Source: Ectopseudomonas mendocina
GTDB lineage: Bacteria > Pseudomonadota > Gammaproteobacteria > Pseudomonadales > Pseudomonadaceae
Length of the DNA: 64,000 nt
Direction of reading: 5' to 3'
Assembly: GCF_007049795.1 (NCBI RefSeq)
Contig: NZ_SCFY01000011.1
Span: 141,580-205,579 of the forward strand
Shown here: in pieces, positions 52,258 through 64,000 of the stretch
Numbering within the stretch: position 1 is the stretch's first letter
Layout of the letters: every line of letters begins with the position of its first letter
Position numbers and translations under genes: made by a program
Notes under the pieces: generated by a model
Databases searched by the model: none
Seen by the model: only the letters and a program-made list of their open reading frames with translations
Told to the model about the DNA's origin: nothing

Positions 52258-53382
52258 TCAGCCGCGGTAGTAGCGCTGTGGCACGAACGGGGTCTTGGCG
52301 ACCTTCATGGCAATACGCTTGCCACGAACCACGGCCCAGACGTCGCTGTCGATGGCGGTGTGGCTGGCATTGACGTAGCCCATCGCGACCGGTGCGCCGA
52401 GAGTCGGACCGAAGCCGCCGCTGCTTACCTGGCCGATCACGGTGCCGTCGGCATCGACGATTTCCGCACCTTCACGCACCGGCACGCGTTCCTGCGGCAG
52501 CAGGCCGACACGTTTGCGGGCTACACCTTTCTGCTGTTGCTCGAATACGCGCTCGGCGCCCGGGAAGTTGCCTGCACGCTCGCCGTCAGCGCGGCGCACC
52601 TTGGAGATCGCCCACAGCAGGCTGGCTTCGATCGGCGTGGTGGCGCTGCTCATGTCATGGCCGTACAGGCACAGGCCGGCTTCCAGGCGCAGCGAGTCAC
52701 GGGCGCCGAGGCCGATAGCCTCGACTTCGGCCTCGGCCAGCAGGCTGCGAGCCAGGGCTTCGGCCTGGTCGACGGCGACGGAAATCTCGAAGCCGTCTTC
52801 GCCGGTGTAGCCGCTGCGGCTGACGATGCATTCGCTGCCCAGCAGTCGCACGCGGGCAACCTGCATGAAGGTCATCTTGCTCACTTCCGGTGCCAGTCGG
52901 GCCAGAACCTCAGCCGCCTTCGGGCCTTGCAGAGCGAGCAGGGCGCGCTCCTCGAACAGGCTCTCGATCTGGCACTGCTCGCCAATGTATTTCTGCAGGT
53001 GGGCCAGGTCCTGATCCTTGCAGGCGGCGTTGACCACCAGGTAGAGGGTGTCGTCACCCAGGTTGGCGACCATCAGGTCGTCGAGGATGCCGCCCTGGGC
53101 GTCGGTGAACATGGCGTAGCGCTGTGTACCCAGCGGCAGATCGATGATATCCACCGGCACCAGGGTTTCCAGAGCACGTGCAGCGTTCTCACCACGCAGC
53201 AGGACCTGGCCCATGTGCGAGACGTCGAACAGACCTGCGGCCTCACGGGTGTGCAGATGTTCCTTCATCACGCCCAGCGGGTACTGCACGGGCATGTCAT
53301 AGCCGGCGAAGGGCACCATGCGTGCGCCGAGTTCGAGGTGCAGGGCGTGCAGCGGAGTCTTGGCGAGAGTTTCAGTGGTCAT
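52258..53382 (-). CDS. gcvT: glycine cleavage system T protein (aminomethyltransferase)
   Basis: A 374-residue enzyme that moves the aminomethyl group from GcvH to tetrahydrofolate with release of ammonia. Motifs: VPFAGYDMPVQYPLGVMKEHLHTREAAGLFDVSHMGQ near the N-terminus, TGEDGFEI near residue 190, and the C-terminal domain with ALPQ-like RVGLLPQERVPVREG. It is the last gene of the glycine-cleavage operon, 69 bases after glyA; this gap has two small GC hairpins. A serine deaminase gene, present here in PAO1's operon, is missing. Confidence 0.95.
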   Translation of the reverse strand: MTTETLAKTPLHALHLELGARMVPFAGYDMPVQYPLGVMKEHLHTREAAGLFDVSHMGQVLLRGENAARALETLVPVDIIDLPLGTQRYAMFTDAQGGILDDLMVANLGDDTLYLVVNAACKDQDLAHLQKYIGEQCQIESLFEERALLALQGPKAAEVLARLAPEVSKMTFMQVARVRLLGSECIVSRSGYTGEDGFEISVAVDQAEALARSLLAEAEVEAIGLGARDSLRLEAGLCLYGHDMSSATTPIEASLLWAISKVRRADGERAGNFPGAERVFEQQQKGVARKRVGLLPQERVPVREGAEIVDADGTVIGQVSSGGFGPTLGAPVAMGYVNASHTAIDSDVWAVVRGKRIAMKVAKTPFVPQRYYRG

Positions 53383-53451
53383 GTCGATTTCCTGTTGGGT
53401 GCGCCGCGCGCACCGGTTGGGGCCGCGGTGCGGCCCGTTGTACGTTGTGTG

Positions 53452-54705
<1,254 letters not shown>

Positions 54706-54796
54706 GGTGAGGCCCTCTTTATCGTTTTTCTCGGGATGAAACAGGCCCGCCCCGGTGAGGGGAGCCGAAAATAGGGGAGGTTAGCCATTGAGCCGT

Positions 54797-54822
54797 CCCC
54801 TCTCCCGCAAGCGGGAGAGGGG
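54797..54822. repeat. CCCCTCTCCCGC hairpin in the gcvP-glyA gap
   Basis: CCCCTCTCCCGC and GCGGGAGAGGGG form a perfect 12-bp stem with an AA loop. It sits in the transcribed gap between gcvP and glyA, so it may act as mRNA processing or stabilising hairpin. Similar units are common in Pseudomonas genomes. Confidence 0.8.
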
Positions 54823-54833
54823 AGACAAGCGCA

Positions 54834-57686
<2,853 letters not shown>

Positions 57687-57695
57687 GGCGGTCAC

Positions 57696-58079
57696 TCAGG
57701 CGTCGGCGTTGGCGTTCAACAGACGATCATAGCCGGCCTTGTCCAGCAGGTCGGCCAGCACGGCGTTGTCGGCCAGGCGCATACGGAAGAACCAGGCCTT
57801 GTCCAGCGGCGACTCGTTGACCAGCTCCGGGCTGCCTTCCAGGTCGGCGTTGATTTCGACGATCTCGCCGTCCAGCGGCATGACGATGTTGCTGGCGGCC
57901 TTCACCGACTCCAGCACGGCCACTTCCTCGCCCTGGGCGTAGGACTTGGCTTCCGGCAGTTGCACATACACCACGTCGCCGAGCGCGTCCTGGGCGTAAT
58001 GGGTGATGCCGACGGTAACCAGACCATCGTTGTCCAGACGCAGCCATTCGTGATCGGCGGTGAAACGCAACTCGCTCAT
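57696..58079 (-). CDS. gcvH: glycine cleavage system H protein
   Basis: A 127-residue lipoyl carrier. The lipoylated lysine is in VAVLESVKAASNIVMPLDG near residue 63, and LRFTADHEWLRLDNDGLVTVGITHYAQDALGDVVYVQLPE is the standard N-terminus. It is the first gene of gcvH-gcvP-glyA-gcvT. A perfect sigma54 promoter lies about 62 bases upstream. Length is normal. Confidence 0.96.
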   Translation of the reverse strand: MSELRFTADHEWLRLDNDGLVTVGITHYAQDALGDVVYVQLPEAKSYAQGEEVAVLESVKAASNIVMPLDGEIVEINADLEGSPELVNESPLDKAWFFRMRLADNAVLADLLDKAGYDRLLNANADA

Positions 58080-58140
58080 GTCAAATCCTCAGGGGGTAAT
58101 GGTGTCCGCTTCTAGGTGGCGGGCAGGTTGTGGGAGCGTT

Positions 58141-58156
58141 TGCAATGCCGGTGCCA
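58141..58156 (-). promoter_or_regulatory. sigma54 (-24/-12) promoter of the gcv operon
   Basis: On the minus strand TGGCAC-CGGCA-TTGCA, a complete match to the RpoN consensus TGGCAC-N5-TTGCA. It points toward gcvH, giving a leader of about 50 bases. RpoN dependence agrees with the GcsR enhancer-binding protein encoded nearby. Confidence 0.88.
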
Positions 58157-58219
58157 ATGTATGAATAGTCAATAAAATCAGTAACTTAACTATATTTTTG
58201 GTGGTTGTATACAGTCCTC

Positions 58220-58237
58220 TGGAACGATATCGCTACG
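58220..58237. promoter_or_regulatory. GcsR/TyrR-type upstream site 1
   Basis: Minus-strand CGTAGCG-ATAT-CGTTCCA matches 11 of 14 fixed bases of the published GcsR half-repeat TGTAACG-N4-CGTTCCG (recalled from the PAO1 work). It lies about 65 bases upstream of the -24 box, an enhancer position. Confidence 0.6.
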
Positions 58238-58300
58238 AAACCGGGCGTCGCAAATGGAGAAGTCGAAGTCGCACCAGGCGCGGCGCGGCTTTCACTTGGT

Positions 58301-58318
58301 CGTTGCTTAATCGTTACG
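58301..58318. promoter_or_regulatory. GcsR-type upstream site 2
   Basis: CGTTGCT-TAAT-CGTTACG shares the CGNTACG end with sites 1 and 3 but agrees with the GcsR consensus less well (about 9 of 14). It is next to site 3 with one base between them. Confidence 0.45.
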
Positions 58319-58319
58319 G

Positions 58320-58337
58320 TGTAATGATATCGATACG
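58320..58337. promoter_or_regulatory. GcsR-type upstream site 3
   Basis: TGTAATG-ATAT-CGATACG. Same ATAT core and CGNTACG end as site 1, in tandem with site 2 at a 19-base period. Confidence 0.5.
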
Positions 58338-58412
58338 TCATCTGACTGGAACCGCTCAAGGGCATTGGGGTCGGTAACTGGGAGGCTTTATAAACAAGGA
58401 GATAGACCGACC

Positions 58413-58964
58413 ATGAGACCCCTGATCCCCCTGGCATTCGCGCTGCTCGGCGCCACCAGCCTGCAGGCTAGCGAGACGGTCACCGTGACCCTCGAACAGG
58501 CCACCGAAAACGGCACAGGCGTGCCTGTCGGTACCGTGACCATCAGCCAGTCGCCCTATGGACTGGTGTTCACCCCTGATCTTCAGGGCCTGGAGCCGGG
58601 CGTGCATGGTTTTCACGTACACACCGAGGCCAACTGCAATGCAGCCGAAGTGGACGGCAAGCTGACACCGGCCGGCGCAGCAGGCGGCCATTGGGACCCG
58701 CAGAACGCTGGCCGCCACGGTTTCCCCTGGGAAGACGACGCCCATCTCGGCGACCTGCCGGCGTTGCTCGTCACCGAGGATGGCAGCGCCAGCCAGCCGG
58801 TACTGGCACCGCGACTCAAGCGTCTGGAAGACCTGCATAACCGCTCGCTGATGATTCACGCCGGCGGTGACAATCACGCCGATCATCCGCAGCCGCTGGG
58901 CGGCGGTGGGGCGCGTGTGGCCTGCGGGGTGATCAAGGTGCCGACCAGCACCACGCCGATCTGA
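58413..58964 (+). CDS. sodC: periplasmic Cu/Zn superoxide dismutase
   Basis: A 183-residue exported superoxide dismutase. The signal peptide [19 protein letters not shown] is followed by the SOD fold: copper ligands in [19 protein letters not shown] and [13 protein letters not shown], and zinc ligands between them ([17 protein letters not shown]). ATG at 58413 has AAGGAGATAG before it. It is divergent from the gcv operon, and the GcsR-like sites lie in the shared gap, so cross-talk is possible. The dimer-type is not resolved. Confidence 0.92.
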   Translation: MRPLIPLAFALLGATSLQASETVTVTLEQATENGTGVPVGTVTISQSPYGLVFTPDLQGLEPGVHGFHVHTEANCNAAEVDGKLTPAGAAGGHWDPQNAGRHGFPWEDDAHLGDLPALLVTEDGSASQPVLAPRLKRLEDLHNRSLMIHAGGDNHADHPQPLGGGGARVACGVIKVPTSTTPI

Positions 58965-59034
58965 TTCAGAACCCAGAACCGCAGGGTAGGTTAGCGGCGC
59001 TGATCGATGAGCGAGCTGACAGCGCGGTGGTGGT

Positions 59035-59092
59035 GCGCCGCGTAACCCACCGGGCGATCTTTCGCGGTGCGCCGATGGTGGGTTACGGCGCG
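59035..59092. repeat. GTAACCCACC inverted pair
   Basis: GCGCCGCGTAACCCACC and GGTGGGTTACGGCGCG face each other over ~25 bases between sodC and gcsR. It has the doublet form of REP elements; further TAACCCACT near 59133 may be a degenerate third copy. Confidence 0.7.
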
Positions 59093-59157
59093 TCGGAGTC
59101 TGCGCTGTTATCAAGGCTCAAAACAGGCGCCTAACCCACTCTACGGAAGCGAGCGCG

Positions 59158-60678
<1,521 letters not shown>

Positions 60679-60751
60679 TGATGACGGTCGAAATGGGCGA
60701 ACAGGCGGCGATTATGCCTGCTCTGCTCGATATGAGGAAAAGGGCAACACC

Positions 60752-60949
60752 GTGAGCACAGAAAAACCGAGCCGCGCCGCCTACCACCGCGAGCACCAGG
60801 CCCGCGCCGAAGCCGAGGCCCAGCGCCTGTTGGCGCGCAAGGCCGAACTGCAGGGGCGCTGGCTGCCCTGGGTGGCGCAGGAGCTGTACCAGCTCAGCCC
60901 GCCGGAATTCGCCAACATGGTGCGGCGCGAGTTGCAGCGGTTTTCGTAG
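60752..60949 (+). CDS. small conserved protein of unknown function
   Basis: A 65-residue highly charged helical protein, KPSRAAYHREHQARAEAEAQRLLARKAEL then LPWVAQELYQLSPPEFANMVRRELQRF. GTG at 60752 is the start; AGGGCAACACC precedes it. It is divergent from gcsR. No known domain is seen. The stop TAG lies in a GTAGGCCGGCTGCAATCCGGGG repeat. Confidence 0.65.
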   Translation: MSTEKPSRAAYHREHQARAEAEAQRLLARKAELQGRWLPWVAQELYQLSPPEFANMVRRELQRFS

Positions 60950-60969
60950 GCCGGCTGCAATCCGGGGAT
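60948..60969. repeat. GTAGGCCGGCTGCAATCCGGGG half repeat
   Basis: One copy of the GTAGSCCGGATGCAATCCGGG-type unit (also at 52098). It supplies the stop codon of the small gene before it. Confidence 0.6.
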
Positions 60970-60990
60970 TGTTTGAAATATGCCAAAGCT

Positions 60991-61051
60991 GTCGCGGCTA
61001 AAGCCCCTCCCACAAGTTTCCCGCATCTGTGGGAGGGGCTTTAGCCGCGAC
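60991..61051. repeat. perfect 24-bp REP doublet
   Basis: Arms at 60991-61014 and 61028-61051 are perfect reverse complements (GTCGCGGCTAAAGCCCCTCC... and ...GGAGGGGCTTTAGCCGCGAC) with 13 bases between. It belongs to the TGTGGGAGGGGCTT family seen at 18350 and 43739. Confidence 0.92.
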
Positions 61052-61068
61052 CCTTGGTATCCTGCGAC

Positions 61069-61767
61069 TCAAGCGCGCTTGCGCCCGCAGCGGCTCATAT
61101 CCACCTTCCCCACATAGGGGTTGCCCCAGCCCATCACGCACGCCACCTGCTGGTTGCGCTGCTGCTCCCAGACCTTGGGCGGGTAGGCCTTGCTCCAGGC
61201 TTCGTAGAGCTGCCTGTCCTGTTTCGACAGGCGCAGCTTGTAACGGTCGGACATGTAGAAATAGGTACGCGCGATCATCCCGCGGATGGCCGGGCGTGGC
61301 ATCACCTTGCGCGCCTTGAAGTCCACCACCGTCTCGCAACGGCCATATTGATGCGGCTTCTGCGGCAGCCAGGCAAAGCTGTAGTTGCTGCGGTCGCCAT
61401 TAACCTCGCCAATGCTCGGCACCAGGTTGTGCAGGTCGGCCTCGGCCTTGCGGAACTGCACATCGTTGGCTGCGCAGTTCTTGCGGCCGCCTTTCTGCCA
61501 GCACTGGCGCTGATGGCCGATCACCCAGGCCGGGACGATATGTTCCCACTCGATGCGCTGGGCGCGATTGGCGTTCTTGCGCGGTGTGTAACCACAGGAG
61601 CGCAGATCGACCCGATTGCCGCTGTACTTGCAGCCGCAATAGAACTCGGTGGATTGCTGCTCATACAGCGGCCAGGCAAGGCGCTTGGCCTCGGCGAAAG
61701 TGGCGGGTGCAGCGTGCAGGGAGAGGGCTGTGAAACAGCAGAGCAGGGGCAGTAGACGTCGAATCAT
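61069..61767 (-). CDS. endA: secreted endonuclease I (EndA/Vvn family)
   Basis: A 232-residue periplasmic or secreted nuclease of the beta-beta-alpha-metal type. Signal peptide MIRRLLPLLCCFTALSLHA. Catalytic motif RIEWEHIVPAWVIG with the histidine and glutamate is near residue 72-85, and DLHNLVPSIGEVNGDRSNY near 110. Eight cysteines in the mature chain suggest disulfides, as in Vibrio Vvn. It cuts DNA and RNA without sequence preference. Start ATG at 61767 matches the signal. Confidence 0.93.
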   Translation of the reverse strand: MIRRLLPLLCCFTALSLHAAPATFAEAKRLAWPLYEQQSTEFYCGCKYSGNRVDLRSCGYTPRKNANRAQRIEWEHIVPAWVIGHQRQCWQKGGRKNCAANDVQFRKAEADLHNLVPSIGEVNGDRSNYSFAWLPQKPHQYGRCETVVDFKARKVMPRPAIRGMIARTYFYMSDRYKLRLSKQDRQLYEAWSKAYPPKVWEQQRNQQVACVMGWGNPYVGKVDMSRCGRKRA

Positions 61768-61933
61768 GGGGCGGCAGGGTAGCCGTCACCGCTGTCGATG
61801 TGAAGATGGAAATGTCAGGTTTTTCAAATGCTTGGGTGATGGCAAGAAGCCTTGATGGCGGGCGGGATGGCGCATTGGGTGCTGCTCGGTTCGTCAAGCT
61901 GCAAGCAGCACTTCTGCTATCCCGCCCTTGCCG

Positions 61934-63067
61934 TCAGCTGAATCTTGGCAAGCGTTGATCCGAATCGTTGCTCTCGCTCTGAGCCGGCTGCGGCAGGCCA
62001 TCGACCTTGAGTACCGGCATCCTCTCGCCCACCAGGCGCAGATCGCGGCGGGGCAGGGCGAAGCGCACGTCCAGCTCGCGCAGGGCATCGAGCAGTTGCA
62101 GGTTGATCTCCTGCTGAATGTCCATGTACTGGTTGTAGTCCGAGGTCAGCACGATATACACCACCTCGAAGGTCAGCTGGCTTTCATCGAAGCCGAGAAA
62201 ATGCGCGCGGTCGAAGCGGGCCTTGGGCGTGGCGCGGATGATATCGCCGACCTTTTCCGATACCTGGCGCACCTTGGCGCTGGGCGTGTCGTAATTGATG
62301 CCGAACTTGAAGACGATGCGGCGGGTATTCATGCGCTTGTAGTTGTGCACGATCTGGCGCAGCAGATCGGCGTTGGCGCACACCACCTGCTCACCGCTGA
62401 GGCTGCGAATACGCGTGGTCTTCAGGCCGATATGCTCGATGGAGCCGGCGACTTCGCCGAACACCACGAAATCACCGATCTCGAATGGCTTGTCGACGCC
62501 AATCGATAGCGAAGCGAACACATCGCTGAGCACCGTCTGCACCGCCAGCGCCACGGCGATACCACCGACACCCAGGCTGGCCACCAGCGCGGTGATATCC
62601 ACTCCCAGGTTGGCCAGGATCGACAGCAACATCACCGACCACACCACGATCAGAATCATGATGCTGATGATGGTGGTCATTACCGGGTTGTAGCTGCCGC
62701 CGCTCTTGCCTATCACCAGGCTGCGTGACCACAGGCGCACGCCGGTATCGACCCACAACGCTACCTGCAAGGCCAGGGCGACGAACCAGGTATGGCTCAG
62801 CGCGCTTTGCCAGGCGAGCGGCAAGTCGGCCAGACGCAACGCCAACAGCAGGGAAAACGCCAACAACAGCACGCGGCTGGTGCGGCCGATGACCATGGCG
62901 ATGAAGTGCGACCAACTGCTCTCCTGGTGCGCCGACCCGGCCTTCAGACGCTTGTGCAGGGTGTTCACCAAGGTACGCAGCACGCTGTAGATCAGCGCCG
63001 TGGCGACCAGGACAATCGCCACGTTGAGCCAGACATCGCGTTCAAGCCAGATATTCCACTGTTCCAT
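61934..63067 (-). CDS. MscS-family mechanosensitive channel
   Basis: A 377-residue membrane protein. Four to five helices occupy residues ~15-200; the pore-like segment is GVDITALVASLGVGGIAVALAVQTVLSDVFAS, followed by the beta domain IGVDKPFEIGDFVVFGEVAGSIEHIGLKTTRIRSLSGEQV, the usual MscS core, and a C-terminal cytoplasmic domain. ATG at 63067 is preferred because GGAGG precedes it; ATG at 63094 has no ribosome site. It would open under osmotic down-shock. It is the last core gene before the foreign right end. Confidence 0.9.
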   Translation of the reverse strand: MEQWNIWLERDVWLNVAIVLVATALIYSVLRTLVNTLHKRLKAGSAHQESSWSHFIAMVIGRTSRVLLLAFSLLLALRLADLPLAWQSALSHTWFVALALQVALWVDTGVRLWSRSLVIGKSGGSYNPVMTTIISIMILIVVWSVMLLSILANLGVDITALVASLGVGGIAVALAVQTVLSDVFASLSIGVDKPFEIGDFVVFGEVAGSIEHIGLKTTRIRSLSGEQVVCANADLLRQIVHNYKRMNTRRIVFKFGINYDTPSAKVRQVSEKVGDIIRATPKARFDRAHFLGFDESQLTFEVVYIVLTSDYNQYMDIQQEINLQLLDALRELDVRFALPRRDLRLVGERMPVLKVDGLPQPAQSESNDSDQRLPRFS

Positions 63068-63428
63068 CGCCAGGGGCCTCCAGAAAAAAGACATATAGGG
63101 TTCTGGTGGCGTTGGGGGGCAGAAGTTCCGGGGAAATGGGCGAGCGGTTTGAGTTCGTTCAGTGTTGGGGAATCGAACCCGTTTGAACCGCTGCCCGTTA
63201 CTGCCCTTCCCTGCCCAACGCTAGCAAAATCGGGGCTTTCGCACCTTCCCGCCTGCCCACTGCGGCCCTATGCCGCCCAATGATTTCGACACTTTTTCGA
63301 CACATTAGCTAGACATGCACGTGTCGCAAGGCTAGCTTTTGGCCATCAACACTTGCAATCCACCTAGTACCGGAATTCCTGTCATCTTTTAACATCACTT
63401 TTTAGAGAAAGAATCAAGGAGTTACTGA
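63068..63428. other. island boundary region, non-coding
   Basis: The 361 bases hold no gene. The left half is GC-rich with an imperfect inverted repeat (about 63139-63204) and several short CTGCCC/CTGCCCA strings; the right half from about 63270 becomes AT-rich. A T-arm-like TTGGGGAATCGAACCC (63162-63177) occurs but no tRNA fits. It is a possible attachment or junction area. Confidence 0.4.
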
Positions 63429-63971
63429 ATGGCAAATGGAGATATGTCCTTCCCCAAAATAGCAACTGGCAACTGGTGGAAGCTCAGGGATCTGTTCAAG
63501 AGAAAAGTCCCCACCATAGTAACTCCTAGCTATCTTGCAAATGCCTTATCCATGGAGGAAGGCTCTGCAAAATCGAATATAATCTCACCATTTAAAAAGA
63601 TTGGCATTCTTGACGAAGATGGCAAGCCTACAGACTTAGCATATGACTGGCGCGACGACCAAAAATACGCCGAAGTATGTAGCAAAATAATTAATAACAA
63701 TTATCCCGAAGAAATAAAAGACTTATTTCACTCCTCTGACGCAGACTATCAACAAGTTCATAGCGCATTCATGAGGCAGGCGCGCTGCGGTGCACCGGCG
63801 GCCAGAATGTACGCTACATTCTACTTATTACTACTTCAGTCTGATCCTCAAGGTGCTGACAAGCAAAACATTAGGCGAGAAACTAAGCCTAAAAATAGTT
63901 CATTGATCTTGCCCAGCAACCGTGGACACAGTTTCAAGCACTCATCCGGGCCTCGTAGGCTTGCGGGCTGA
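63429..63971 (+). CDS. DUF5343-like protein truncated by an IS element
   Basis: A protein of about 150 native residues followed by read-through into an insertion sequence. The native part matches DUF5343 in pattern: SYLANALSMEEGSAKSNIISPFKKIGILDEDGKPTDLAYDW, then YAEVCSKIINNNYPEEIKDLF. AT-rich codons, unlike every gene before it, mark it as foreign. AAGGAG precedes ATG. From about residue 157 (base ~63900) the frame reads IS sequence (to 63971), so the true C-terminus is lost. DUF5343 proteins are of unknown function, often in island DNA. Confidence 0.75.
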   Translation: MANGDMSFPKIATGNWWKLRDLFKRKVPTIVTPSYLANALSMEEGSAKSNIISPFKKIGILDEDGKPTDLAYDWRDDQKYAEVCSKIINNNYPEEIKDLFHSSDADYQQVHSAFMRQARCGAPAARMYATFYLLLLQSDPQGADKQNIRRETKPKNSSLILPSNRGHSFKHSSGPRRLAG

Positions 63972-64000
63972 TGTGCCCCAGCGTGCTATGTCGCCGCTGG
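63902..64000 (-). mobile_element. IS3-family insertion sequence, one end (rest outside window)
   Basis: The terminal bases include TGATCTTGCCCAGC (about 63904-63917) and TGTCCACGGTTGCTGG on the other strand. The transposase C-terminus is encoded here on the minus strand. The GC content jumps back to ~60%. Its insertion cut the DUF5343 gene. The other end, and so the target duplication, is outside the window. Confidence 0.8.
63934..64000 (-). CDS. IS3-family transposase OrfB, last 21 codons only
   Basis: Minus-strand reading gives QRRHSTLGHISPQAYEARMS then A and a TGA stop at 63936-63934. RRHSTLGHISP is the well-known C-terminal signature of IS3-family integrase-type transposases. The rest of the gene lies beyond base 64000. 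Confidence 0.85.
   Translation of the reverse strand, partial: QRRHSTLGHISPQAYEARMSA

Noticed and set aside
58080..58412. Glycine riboswitch before gcvH
   Set aside because: The leader after the sigma54 promoter is only about 50 bases and shows no riboswitch-like conserved core; control by GcsR explains the regulation.
63139..63204. tRNA remnant as island attachment site
   Set aside because: A T-arm-like string is present, but no acceptor stem, anticodon arm or CCA end can be aligned.

Overview
The window is a GC-rich stretch of a Pseudomonas chromosome. The evidence is the ferredoxin-NADP reductase/FinR pair, the ErdR and GcsR regulators, a gap/edd pair with a HexR-type box, several Pseudomonas REP families, and gene blocks that follow the order of P. 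aeruginosa PAO1 (from memory, PA3603-PA3614, PA3223-PA3228 and PA3257-PA3263). The REP types suggest the mendocina/oleovorans/alcaligenes side of the genus; that is inference. About 60 intact genes, 3 broken genes, 2 tRNAs and many palindromic repeats are described. Only the last ~700 bases look foreign.

Left part (1-22 kb): a LOG-family protein cut by the window edge, a beta-CASP metallo-beta-lactamase nuclease, a divergent phosphoketolase-like enzyme, the DTW tRNA-modifying enzyme, two-component regulator ErdR, DgkA, FinR/Fpr, a secreted cyclophilin with a hydrolase and LysR regulator, azoreductase, two EamA exporters (the second RarD-like), a DEAD-box helicase, an MsbA-like ABC exporter and ArfB.

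Middle (22-38 kb): central carbon metabolism (mgsA, gap and divergent edd around a HexR-type operator), rdgC, tRNA-Val and tRNA-Asp behind a clear sigma70 promoter, an FKBP lipoprotein, a small tightly overlapped XRE/unknown/Sel1 operon, an EAL-CBS-GGDEF protein, the Prc/Tsp protease, and ahpC-ahpF.

38-46 kb: a ureidoglycine aminohydrolase cupin with a LysR regulator, then an uptake operon (binding protein, phosphodiesterase-like hydrolase, two permeases, ATPase, HAD phosphatase) controlled by a divergent GntR/UTRA regulator, with two matching operator palindromes. The second permease carries a 144-bp in-frame palindromic element in its first codons. Two frameshifted genes (YciI-like and SnoaL-like) follow.

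46-64 kb: Sel1 lipoprotein, M14 carboxypeptidase, OprD porin, HpcD isomerase, SoxR next to a beheaded FMN reductase, the glycine-cleavage operon gcvH-gcvP-glyA-gcvT with a perfect sigma54 promoter and GcsR-like upstream sites, sodC, gcsR, endonuclease I and an MscS channel. After the channel gene the sequence turns AT-rich: a DUF5343 gene is interrupted by an IS3-family element that runs off the window, marking the edge of a genomic island.
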